Assembly: GCF_022605725.1 (NCBI RefSeq)
Contig: NC_065562.1
Location: 5,394,001 to 5,458,000, forward strand
Length of the DNA stretch: 64,000 nt
Reading direction: 5' to 3'
From: Anthonomus grandis grandis
Lineage: Eukaryota > Arthropoda > Insecta > Coleoptera > Curculionidae
The notes beneath the pieces were generated by a model. It made no database searches. It was not told the DNA's origin and saw only the letters and a list, made by a program, of their open reading frames with translations. Shown piece after piece: positions 33,147 to 44,058 of the stretch. The translations under genes and the position numbers were made by a program. Numbering within the stretch: position 1 is the first letter of the stretch; every line of letters begins with the position of its first letter.

Positions 33147-36100
33147 TATTTACTCAAGGCAATGCTAACTTCCGTGAACACGTTTAGTGGTTTTTATTTA
33201 AATTCCATCAGTTTTATTCTGTATAATTTAAAAACATATTTAATAGAAATAGTTAAAACTTGTTAAAAGACACTAGTCTTCTTGGTATCAATAGCTGGCT
33301 TACTTTTTTATTAGTAGTATGAATTAAAGTATAGGTTATTCATTGAAAATCGTATAAAAATCAGAACACTTCTAATAATTTATTTAGGTTTTATGGAATT
33401 GTTTACAAGGGTGACCGCTACTTAACTAATATGGAATTTTGAACATTTCAAAATATCCTTGTCGAAAATTCACATATTGGAATATTTTCGTATTGCAATG
33501 TTTTGAAAATGTAACATTTTTGTGACATTTTGTCGATTTTAAAAAAAGTTTTAAGTTTGTTTGCGGTAAAAATAAAGTTTTAATAAAGTAAAACGGATCT
33601 TAATAAATAACTAAATAGTAAGATCCATTTTACTGTCAAACTTAATTTACATAATTTTATGTTTATCTCGAAAAAAGTTTCTAAACTGAGGAATTAGCAA
33701 CCTATATATTTAACATTACCCAGGGGTACAGGACCAAGGAAGACTAAGAAGGAGACGCTAAAGACTCTAGTCTTCCCCTGTATCAAAAAAATCTCACGAA
33801 TCTCATTCATCATTTTTAAAAATTTAATCCTAACTTTTTTCAGATATGAATGGTAACCAGAGTCAAACATATAGGACTAATTTGCGCAACATTACTTCAA
33901 TAGTTTTAACTTCCGCATCGAATTTGGCTTCTCTTTACTGCAATCCTCGGAAGACTAAAGGCGATGCCAACGCAAAAATTGTAGTTACTGTTGATGTGGT
34001 GAATTGACACTTAACATCTGTGAGCTAATGTAATTTATCATTCGTAGATACAATTATTCAAGTCCTTAATATGTTTTATGTTTGATTTTTTATAATGTAA
34101 TTATTACATCATCGTTTGGAAAATTTCGTTGGTCATCCGTCTCAATAGAATCGCACAATTATTATCAAATCGAAAAAGCAGTACCTGTAAAAGAAGATTG
34201 TTTTTATATTTAATTGGTTGCCAAACTCCACTTTACGACATAAATTAATCCAATTTTTTTTCGGCCAGTGTTGAGGTTTTAGATTTTTTCTTGGCAAATT
34301 GAATGAACATGGTAGACTTATTTTATTGTAAATATTAAACTATTCTTGTATGACTATTAATAATCAAATTTGTCGTAATCTAGTTGTTAAGCTTTTATGT
34401 AATGAGGCCTCCTGATGCGCAGAAATGACTTGAATATTCCTGGATATTTTAAGTTAATCGTTTTATTGAAGTAATGAGACACATATCAATCATATGAAAT
34501 TGGTAGGTCTTTTTTATTAAACTAGCATTTTAGAATTTAACCTGAAAATACTATTTTTACGAATAATGAGAAAGTACATTCTTGATTTGTTTAATTTTTT
34601 TTTATTATTCAACTAGGACTTAGTGTGAGTTAATATTGGAAAATTAAAGCCTAGTTGCGTCTAAAATGCTAGATAGATTCGTAAACTATTTTATAAAAGA
34701 TAATTTTGTGCTCCTATTTTTGAGAGGTTTTACGTGTTCATATTGAACCTTAGGGGAGCATATAAGTTACGATAAGTTTGTACACTCAACTTAGAAAATT
34801 TAATAAATTAAATAATTTCTTGAGTTTGATATGTTTGATTTTTATCCCTTAAACGTAACCTACCCCCATCTTTTACCTAGCGAATTTGTATTTAGTGTCC
34901 CTGGTTTAATGAAATAAAAATTTATTTCTACTTAGAGAACTCCGGAACGACCCACATTTACAATTTTCCTGATGTTAACTTTCCGACACTTTCGAGTACT
35001 GAAGAGACCATTCGGATAAAAATAATTGAAATATTCGAATACTAAAAAATAATCGAAAGCGATCTCGATTCATCAAGCTAGAGAACCAGAGATGAAAGAA
35101 TAATTGCTAAACGAAATGTGATGATATTGAAACAATTCATCCTCAGAAATTGCTAGATCTAGATTAAATAAGAACAACACTGAGAAGCAATAATCAAAAT
35201 GTGGCTGAACAATAGTATTATAAACCACCAATTTTGACTCCTATAGTATAAACCAGTTGATATTCTAAAAAAATATTTCTTTTTGCATTTTTCCTCTCCA
35301 TAATATCACAATGGTTCTCAGAAGTAAAGTAGCTTATCGAATTGTAGACCCAAATATTTTATACATGTCACAGATTCAAAACTTTAATTTTTCATATTTT
35401 TAACTTTGTTAAGATCACTTACAATCACTCGGTATCATAAAGTGCCATTTTGGATGCAGCTGGATATTTCGGTTATTTTTAAGCTAAAACTTCGCGAATC
35501 TGACCAATTTTTTTATGAAACCAATAGTGCTGCAGACTGGATTAGCTAACTCGTTTTGAAATAAAAAGTGAAAACGAAAAATTTAACTTTTTAGGATGTT
35601 GTCGTAGCTAGCTTACACATCAATGGAATTTTACATTTTTTTTAAGATTGTTAGGAGATCGAAAATAACACCCAATGATTCTAAATATTCACTTTAAAAT
35701 TTTAATATTTCATGTACAGAAGATTATCAAGTTTATAGTAGAGGAGCCTAAGCGGGGATTTTGCGCGTTACTCGAGCGTATCAGAAAATCATATGGAAAG
35801 AAACCTACCCCATAATGAACCCCTACGATATAATCCTTACTATAGACGGATTATCCTAACTATGGACTGCGTTGAGAGCAGTCCGTTAGGTTCGTTAAAA
35901 AAAATCGATCATCAAAAAAACTCGAGTGCGTTTGATTAAGGCAAGGTAAGTTAAGTACCGGGTGGCCAAATAAACGAGGTAAGCGGCTGTATCACAGGAC
36001 CTGTACATGGCAAAAATGGATTTTTTTTTATTATTATAAAAGTGGCCATGAGAAAATTCTGGAAATTATTTTTAAGTTCCGTATTTCACCGCAAGACGGC

Positions 36101-36905
36101 GCAACTAAAAATTAAATAAAAGAAACGTCTTAAATATTAACTTATACTTTTGATATTATTTTTAGTAAGCCTAGATAATTTGCTATAATTTTGGTTTATG
36201 AACCGACTGTAAAGAAGCGACATCAAACGGCCCGGAGGCATATTTACACATCCTCCTAGGCTATGGCACCGGGGTGCTGAAATCAATGAGGATGTGTAGT
36301 AACCGTTCCACTACAGATGCTCCTAGGTTTCGGCACCGCGCTTTTCGCGATGTTATTTGCTGCTATTCTAAAAATGTTAACATGTTTGTGATGATTTAAA
36401 CAGCAAGAAAATAAGATAGGCATAAGATTTGAGACTTACGAGATTGATATATTATATTAAGGATTTTTTAATTAATTTTGTACATATTATATGTAGTACA
36501 ATTTTTTTTTGTTGAAAGCTAGTGAATAGAAATAGAATTGGAAATTTTTTATCATATTATGCCTTTTAAAATAATTTGCTGTAGATTTTTTATATGCTGC
36601 ATCTCAATTAAAGAAAGTACTTATTATGAAGATACAATAAGTTTTAATATACAATATTTTTGTGACCAAATTGTTATAGTTTTTTATTTATTTGATTAGT
36701 AAAAAAAGTTGCTTCTGTACATTTAATAATATTACAACATTTTTTGAAACTTGGCATGAGTCAATAAGTCTATAAATACTATCATTTGCTATAAAATTGA
36801 CAGTTGTAATCAAAATGGCGACTGGGCGCCATCTTGAAAAATAAATTTAAATGGGAAGGGAAGTCACATTGACGGGGGGAGGGGGGACATTAAAGATCCG
36901 CACTG
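33147..36905. other. Element-poor stretch, no gene proven
   Basis: This is 3.8 kb with few recognisable transposon features. It holds a strong splice-acceptor-like site (CTAACTTTTTTCAG, 33830-33843) followed by a 53-codon frame (33846-34007), a 9-bp hairpin arm pair GGAAGACTA/TAGTCTTCC at 33736-33774, and two copies of CTCCTAGG(C/T)T..GGCACCG about 75 bp apart at 36250 and 36330. No gene could be supported. Confidence 0.4.
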
Positions 36906-36907
36906 TA

Positions 36908-37086
36908 CAGGGTGGCCCAAATTCGAGCATCATCACTGGGTTCTCGCAAACCGTAAGAGAGGATTAAATTATGGCAAAGTTGCGCAATTTAATGCTTATT
37001 AAAATTCCATTTGAAAAATCCGGATATGTTCGCAAATATCTGGAAAAAAACAACATTTGTAAAAATCTTACCACTTAACCACCCTG
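36908..37086. mobile_element. Short mariner-type MITE
   Basis: The tips CAGGGTGG and CCACCCTG face each other 179 bp apart, both beside TA. The interior contains GCAAAGTTGCGCAATTTAATGC, which recurs in related form near 59145, behind another CAGGATGTCC tip at 59099. It is a small dispersed non-coding family. Confidence 0.5.
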
Positions 37087-37765
37087 TATTTAAATTTTAA
37101 AGAAAAATAAACTTTTTGAGATGAAATAATTGCCCTGTATGATGTGCAATTAAAAGAAAAGCAATACATATGTGATTTAAACAAAATCTTATTCGTTAAT
37201 AAATCACAATTTAATTATAAAATACGTGATAATTTTCACGGTACATCATACAATATACAGAGCGATTATTTTACGTCTTAAAAAATTTCATTTAAATCAC
37301 TCTTTAGGATATATTGCAGCAAATAATAACGCTAACGTCTAAGTTATAGCTTGGATATTTCATAACCTATTTTTTTTTAAATTGTCTTGTTAGCTCAATT
37401 ATTAAAATAGACATATGTATAATTATAATGTAATATAGCAGCTATTTAAATAAAAACATTTTTACGTTGAATCTTATGGAAAAAGTCTAGATAATGCAAT
37501 ACTTTTTTGGCGAAGTGTATTCCTCATCCTCAAAATCCCCTATGTACCAATTTCGAACAAAATCAAAAAAGCACCAAAGGGCCCTAATCTTACTACCCTT
37601 ATCGTTACAATGAATATGTATTTTTTATTCAGAAAACAAAAATTAAAACCAAATTATTTTAAAGGACATAGTATGATAAACGTACGAGTATGCCTATTCC
37701 CTAAAAAAATGTAGATAGGTATACTCCTTATTTATACAAAATTATTAATAAAAACCCTTATTATA

Positions 37766-40037
37766 CAGTGCTTTTATTTCAAAACGATCCACCCTTAATA
37801 ACTTTCTTAAAAAAAAAAAAAAAAAAAAAAAAAACACTTCAAATTTGATATACAGGGGGACGGTTAATTATGCATTTACTGAAGTTCTGTCAATCACCTC
37901 CAGCTAACCTCACTTTAATATGTCAAATGGGAACCCCCATCATGTGATACATCATAGTAAGGAGCGTAAAATTCTCTATTCAACGGTACCAAAAAAAATA
38001 AAATCGGTAAATGTGTAAGCAAATAGTTAGCGAAAATGTCTAGAAATAATGAATATTTTATTTACGCCAAACTTTGGTATGTCAAATGGCTACCCCATGG
38101 TGTGATACATTATTTTAAAGGGCATTGATTATGCTATCAATGGTTGTAAAAAAAAAATAAAATTGATTGACCAAGAAGCAATTAAAGTGTAAATCGGTAG
38201 GGTAGAAAAACAAATTTAATTAGTTTAACAAATTTATTTCATTAAATGTTCAAAATGCGCGCCGTTATTAGCAAGGCAATAAAAAAGCCTATTTTCAAAC
38301 TCCTTACGAACATTGGCAAGGGTCTGCCCGCTAATTTCTCTGCATTCTTAAAATATTCTATTTTTTAAATTCTCAATACTCTCAGGTGGGGTTTTATAAA
38401 CTTTGCTTTTTAAGTAGCCCCAAAGAAAAAAGTCTAGTCGGGTTAGGTCCGGAGACCGCGCAGGCCATTCGATTGCACCACGTCTGCCAATCCACTTTTC
38501 TCGAAAATTTTCATCAAGCCACTCTCGAACTACCAAAGTGTAGTGCGCGGGAGCTCCATCCATGCTGAAAATGTATATTCTTTTCATTCAATAATATAGC
38601 ACCATGTTGATCTACTTGATTTTCCATAGATTGGATGATGGAAGAGTATATTGCATTTTCTAAAAGGTTTAAATAAATTTCGCCAGTCAAATTTTCTTCC
38701 AAAAAAAAAGGCCCGATTATTTCATTCCCATAAATTCCTGCCCAAACATTAATTCTTTGGGGATATTGGGTATGGCCTTCCTGAAAAACATGCGGATTTT
38801 CATTATCCCAGTATCTACAGTTATGTCTGTGCACCAGGCCATTTAAAAAAAAGGTCGATTCGCCACTGAAGCAAATGTTTTTCAATAAATGAGGATCGTC
38901 GTCAATTCGCTGGCACATCACAAAATTGAATTCTCCTATCAAAATCATTTTCTCCGAGTTCATGAAGAATATGAATTTTATAAGGAAAGAACTTATTTTT
39001 TCTTAAACTTTATGTACAGAACCAGTGGAAATATTTGTTAGTTTTGCGGCCTTTGGTATAGACAAAGTTGGATCCATAGCAAATTGTCCTAGTACTTCAA
39101 CTTGGCATGCTTCATCGACAACTCTATTTTCATATTTTTTCTTATTGCAAATCGATCCCGTTTCTTCAAATTTTCGTATCAATTCTAATACGTAGTTATG
39201 GCTCACGTTTTTATCTTGATACCTTTCATTAAATGCTCTCGCGGTTCTGCGAGCACACCGATCTTGAGCTCCATAAAGGAAAATTATTTCTATTCTTTCG
39301 GCTAGCGTATACACCATTTTATTAACTCACTGTTTTAACTAAAATAAATCGCCTTCTTTTTAAACGCCTTAAAAATGTAAGGTATTGCAGTGTTTTTTTG
39401 TACCTATTGGGTAGGTTTCGCAAAAAATATAAGTGAAATAAATACACATACAAAGTTATAAGACTGCAAAGATTTTTGCAAAAAATTTGAAGACACTCTT
39501 TTTTCTCGCAAATAACGGTACACATTCTTTACTTAAAAAAATAAATAATTTGCTTGAACTAAATGTACTGTTTGTTACCACACATTTTAACTTCTAAATT
39601 GCTTGTATTTTTTTTTGATGATCTATTATAAAAAATGTAAGAATTTTAAAATGAGGTATACTGTAATGAGGTATGTGTAACTATTTGCACCGTTTTTATT
39701 TATTATTTTTATACTATATTTTTATTATTAGTTATTACAATAATACACCGTTTTTATTTATTAGTTATTTTATTTTATGTATTACACATTTACCGATGTC
39801 ATTTTTTTTGGTACCGTTGAATAGAGAATTTTACGCTCCTTACTATGATGTATCCACACGATGGGGGTTCCCATTTAACATATTAAAGTGAGGTTAGCTG
39901 GAGGTGAGGAGGTGATTGACAGAACTTCAGTAAATGCATAATTAACCGTATCCCTGTATATCTAATTTGACGTGTTTTTTTTTTTTTTTTTTTTTAGAAA
40001 GTTATTAAGGGTGGATCGTTTTGACATGAAAGCACTG
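37766..40037 (-). mobile_element. Two-tier mariner-like element, locus C
   Basis: The outer tip CAGTGCTTTTATTTC (37766) is mirrored at 40037. The inner tip CAGGGGGACGG (37853) is mirrored, with one change, at 39956. All four borders lie beside TA. A long A tract on the left and T tract on the right sit between the tiers. The left arm carries an imperfect direct repeat (about 37920 and 38080) of an ATGTCAAATGG...TGATACAT block. The solo arm at 13716 is the same family. The transposase is on the minus strand. Confidence 0.8.
38234..39317 (-). pseudogene. Mariner-like transposase (DUF4817 HTH plus DDE) of locus C
   Basis: ATG at 39317 opens MVYTLAERIEIIFLYGAQDR, with an HTH like Pfam DUF4817. 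A stop follows near 39003. Block 2 (38514-38963) has the first catalytic region ICFSGESTFFLNG (Asp replaced by Gly) and INVWAGIYGNEIIGPFFL. Block 3 has FSMDGAPAHYTLVVREWLDE and RGAIEWPARSPDLTRLDFFL with the remaining acidic residues. The tail ends HFEHLMK before TAA at 38234. The missing first Asp together with the stop and shifts make it inactive. It is close to the copy split between 43896 and 47483. Confidence 0.8.
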
Positions 40038-40129
40038 TATAATAAGGGTTTTTATTAATAATTTTGTATAAATAAGAAGTATTCTTATGTGTTATGTGAA
40101 TGATACACGAGATTTTTAAACGAGACCGG

Positions 40130-40215
40130 GGCGCGCTTCTTATTGCGCCATCTATCCGCTAGCCGCTTTTAGTGGCACGATTTTGCCCGTAAGGTTGCGC
40201 ATCTTCCTATATTCT
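40130..40215 (+). repeat. Dispersed ~85-bp repeat, copy 1
   Basis: The segment containing GCGCCATCTAT, CACGATTTTGCCCGTAAGGT, TGCGCATCTTCC and TTCTCAATCAACG is repeated with changes at about 61547-61645. Each copy lies several hundred bases upstream of a hAT-type coding remnant, so it may be part of the 5' leader of one hAT family. Confidence 0.5.
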
Positions 40216-40476
40216 CAATCAACGTTTATAGGATACAGTATGTGCCGATGTGCCATCAATGCCATCTATCATCAAAGTCTCAAAGCTACAATGTTTGCTG
40301 TTTCATGCAATGGAAACTGTAATATGACACGTTTTGCCGGTTTCACAAAATTTACCTTACATTTTCACCGGGTATTCCCCTATTTTCTGTTATAGGTTAT
40401 GTGAGTTATTTCTTGCCACGAATTACGAAGTAAAAGTTTTTTTACCAAGAAAGTTATTAATTTAATTTCCTTTTAG

Positions 40477-41515
40477 ATTTGTTATTCGAAAGCCCCCTTC
40501 TAATAATAGCACATCAGAGTCTTCTCAGCCGTCTACTTTAGGTTTTTCTCAGCCATTTAGTCCAGTTCCAAATATTTCCCAACCATCTACTTTAACACCA
40601 CCTTTGTACAGTGGATCTCAAGCTATTTCTCAACAAGTAGTTGATAGTAGTGATCATTCAGAAAGTGAGGGACATGAAACGCGTGCCAAAAAGCGAAAAT
40701 TATATGATGTAAAGTTTCGTGAAAATTGGCAAGACGAAAGCAACGGGCTTAGTAACTGAGAAATTAGGACCATTTGCTGAAATGTCTCTTGCTAATATTT
40801 TAAAACAATCTTTCTTTAGCATCATTATCGATGAAACCACCGATGTTTCAACAAAAAAATGCTTAGTATTTGATTGTTAGGTATTTTTATGAAAAAGAAA
40901 AAAGGTAGTAGAGTCTTTTTTTTTGGTTTAATAGAATTAGAGCAAGCTAATGCCGAAGCAATTTTTAATGCAGTAATTTTAAATACTACAAAACATGAAA
41001 TTCTAATAAAAAATATAATCGGAGTCGCTTCAGATAATGCTTCAGTCATGATGGGCCACCTTAATGGAGTAAAAGCAAAATTTTTTGAAATAAACCAAAT
41101 ATTTTTGTTATGGGTTGTTTATTACATTCATTACATCTATGTGCTTCCAAGGCCTGCGCATTTTTACCAAATCATGTAGAGGATTTTGCCAGAAGAATTT
41201 ATAATTATTTTGCACACAGTGCTAAAAGGCAACATGACTTCAAGGAATTTCAGCGGTTTGTACAGGCAGAGCCGCATAAATTATTGCGCCCTGCTCAAAT
41301 GAGGTGGTTATCCTTAGAAGCAGCTGTGAAGCGTATTTTGGAGCAATGGGATGCTTTAATTTTATGTTTACTGCTGAAAAAGTGTTTTCAATGTTAAGTA
41401 TAATTAAAGCTAAATATAGAAACAAACTAGAAACAAAAACTGTAGAGGCGCTATTATTTAGCAAAGATTCTATAAAGGGAAATACTCGTTTTTCATGGGA
41501 ACCCGACAAAGCGTG
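40477..41515 (+). pseudogene. hAT transposase, internally deleted
   Basis: After an acceptor-like TTCCTTTTAG the frame begins FVIRKPPSNNSTSESSQPST, a Ser/Pro/Gln-rich leader. The catalytic region shows IIIDETTDVSTKK near 40830, then GVASDNASVMMGHLNGVKAK, a C..HSLHLCASKA block and QMRWLSLEAAVKRILEQWDA. It jumps at about 41360 to TAEKVFSMLSIIKAKYRNKL and ends FSWEPDKA. The segment normally separating these parts, including much of the dimerisation domain, is deleted. Several frame changes are present (near 40755, 40880 and 41110). No terminal repeats were recognised. Confidence 0.65.
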
Positions 41516-41764
41516 AATTGACTTTAAGATGCATAAGTACTTGTAGTTAGGCTAATTAAGATAAGGATAAAATCTGCACTACTATTTAGGATAATAAGTC
41601 CTTTATGTTAGAATATTTGTATTAAATTTTTTTTAAAAATAAATGTTTTTTTACTGTTTAAGTTTTAAAGCATTTTTAACAGATTATTTAACCATGTTTT
41701 TAGTATATTTTTCAATTAAGTACATTTTTCCTGAATTCAGTACATTTTAAAATTCCGCTGCGGC

Positions 41765-41962
41765 AACACTGACATTCATTTTACGATAATAACAGATTGT
41801 GCTGCGGTACGATCAACTTTTAATAAGCGTGATTTATTGCCCAGAGTTGCTAGATGGTGGCAGGCAATTCAGGATTTTGGTTTGGAAATAAAACACAGAG
41901 CAGGAAAGAAAATGAAGCATGTAGATGCTCTTAGCAGGAATATTTTAAATCCTAATTTGTAA
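41765..41962 (+). pseudogene. Retrotransposon RNase H fragment (Ty3/gypsy-like)
   Basis: About 65 open codons contain FTIITDCAAVRSTFNKRDLL, LPRVARWWQAIQDF, and HRAGKKMKHVDALSRN before a stop at 41960. TDC...RxARW...DALSR is the signature of the RNase H domain following reverse transcriptase in gypsy-type elements. Only this segment remains. Confidence 0.7.
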
Positions 41963-42059
41963 CGCTTAAAATAATTGACGCTTAAACAACAAATTATAGA
42001 TTTTATACATGTAAATAAATTTAGAACATTCTGTAGATAATATCTTCGGTTCTATTAGT

Positions 42060-43885
42060 TCGATTATTTATGTTTAGTCTGGGAATGTAAAAGCAAGCAA
42101 AGGAAATCCTCTTTCTTTTTTCTCGGATCGAAAATTCTCCATCAACCAGAACATACCCAGGATCCAACTCCTATCATTCCGAACAGGGGCAAAAGGGAAC
42201 ACTGGGAACTAGCAAAAAAGGTAGTAACCTACGAGAAGGTTAAATGGGCGATAAATTCCTTCAAACCATTCAAATCTCCCGGAATGGATGCCAGTCATGT
42301 TACAGCGGGGTAGCGAACTGCTGCTGCCTGCACTATGTAAAATAATGCGGGCAAGTCTAGCCACGCACGCGGGAAGCAAAGGTAGTAATTCTACCAAAGA
42401 CGGGACGCGACTCCCATGCGAAACCTAAATCCTTCCGACAATCTGCCTTACATCATTCCTCCTAAAAACAGAGGAAAAGCTCATAGAAAGGCATATCAGG
42501 GACAATGTATTACGGGTCAACCCTCTACATCGACACCAGTATGCCTACCAAATAGGTAAATCTTGCGAATCAGCGATTCACGAGATAACCCAGAGGGTCG
42601 AACAATCTCTGAACAACAAAGAGATCGCCCTAGGAGCTTTCTTAGACATTGAGGGAGCATTCGACAATACATCATATGACTCAATCAACCGTGCGATAGC
42701 AGCACGAGGAATACATCCCATGATTGGCGGCTGGATAACCCAAATGCTAAATCATAGGAAAGTAGCAGCAAATCTCAACAGCACAACGGTTAAGGCCAAA
42801 GTGTGCAGGGGAACACCGCAAGGGGGCGTACTGTCACCGCTGCTGTGGAACCTTGTATCGGACAGCTTGCTGACACGACTGGAGAAGCAGCTTATCCTCG
42901 CTATAGGATATGCTGACGATATAGTCATCCTTACACGAGGGGGTAGTCAGGCTCATGTATTCGAAAAAATGCAAAGAGCCCTGACTACTGTCGAGCACTG
43001 GTGTGAGGAAGAACAACTAAGGGTAAATCCCACAAAAACTACTCTGGTTTCCTTTACCAAAAGAAGGAAACTAGAGCCCATTAGAATCAAAAATTTTTAT
43101 GGAGAAAATCTGCGACTTGAAGACGAGGTCAAATATCTAGGTATAACCCTGGATAAAAAACTCAGCTTCAAGAAGCATGTAATCCAGGCTACAAATAAAG
43201 CCACGAAAGCTCTTATGTACTGTAAGAGAATGTTCGGTAGATCATGAGGACTGTCACCAAAAATGGTACATTGGATGTACGCGACAATGGTTAGACCATA
43301 GATAAACTGTTTATAGGGGAAAGATGGGTTAGACCCATCATTACATACACAGCACCTATATGGTGGCATGCGGCAGAAAAGAGGGCTGTAATACAGAAAC
43401 TCAACAAAACACAACGAATAGCATGTCTGGGCATAACAGGAGCGATGTCAACAACGGCGACTGCTGCCCTAGAGAACCTGATAGGACTAAGCCCGCTACA
43501 CTTAGTGGTACGGGCTGAAGCTATATCGGGGGCGAAAAGACTGCTGTCAAATGGCGCAACAATCCTATCGAAAGATGGGCACAATGCCTTTTTTGACAAG
43601 ATACAGGACCTTGGGCGCCTGGCTCTAAGAATAGACAGAACCAAGGTCACATACCTAGACAAACCTTTTGTCATCAAAGAGAAAACGGGACCACTGGACG
43701 CAGAAGGGGACAGGCTCAGGCAAAGAGGTTACTCAGTATGGCACACGGCAACCAAACGATCCAAGATCGGGGTAGCTGTGGGCATGGTGGAGGACAAACA
43801 ACAGGGCAGACAACTTATGCTAAACCTGGGCCTGGAAACAACAAATTTACAGGCAAGCATAATAGGAATACAAACCTGTGTCCAA
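42060..43885 (+). pseudogene. Non-LTR retrotransposon RT and RNase H fragment (I/R1/LOA-like)
   Basis: RT motifs appear in order: VKWAINSFKPFKSPGMD, LLKTEEKLIERHIRDNV, HQYAYQIGKSCESAIHEI, GAFLDIEGAFDNTSYDSI, CRGTPQGGVLSPLLWNLV, and LAIGYADDIVILTRGG with the catalytic DD, then VKYLGITLDKKLSFKKHV. The longest open frame is 42720-43247. Beyond about 43740 a degenerate RNase H start (TKRSKIGVAVGMVE, ETTNLQASIIGIQTC) suggests a clade with an RNase H domain. Stops and shifts occur at about 42310, 42450, 43245 and 43300. It is richer in GC than its surroundings, as is usual for such elements, and is cut off at its 3' end by a mariner fragment. Confidence 0.8.
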
Positions 43886-43895
43886 CTGATGAAAG

Positions 43896-44056
43896 AAAGG
43901 CTGTTTTGTGTTTCCATCATCATCGATTTGGTTTTCAATGGATTCAGTGATAAGCGGATTAATGGTATTTTCCAACATATCCAAATGAATGTCTCCATTT
44001 AAATTTCCGTTAATAAATAATGACCCAATCAATTTATTTCCTAAAATGCCTGCTCA
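43896..44056 (-). pseudogene. Mariner-like transposase, downstream half of split copy
   Basis: The minus strand reads GNKLIGSLFINGNLNGDIHL, DMLENTINPLITESIENQID, the same region as LTGEIYLNLLENAIYSSIIQ of locus C. It continues the transposase at 46907-47483 that was cut by the pogo/Tigger insertion. The copy ends against the LINE near 43895 and lacks the last third of the gene. Confidence 0.75.
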
Positions 44057-44058
44057 TA

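Larger units (their letters stand above)
37720..40085. repeat. Outermost palindrome around locus C
   Basis: About 45 bp on each side of locus C (37720-37765 and 40038-40085) form an inverted repeat built on TTATACAAAATTATTAATAA and AAACCCTTAT. If locus C is removed, the arms would join as a near-perfect palindrome with TA at its centre, so the mariner appears to sit exactly in the middle of an older foldback repeat. Confidence 0.65.

Noticed and set aside
33736..33774. GGAAGACTA/TAGTCTTCC hairpin as a terminator or small RNA
   Set aside because: Nine-base arms with a 20-base loop in eukaryotic DNA; no supporting context.
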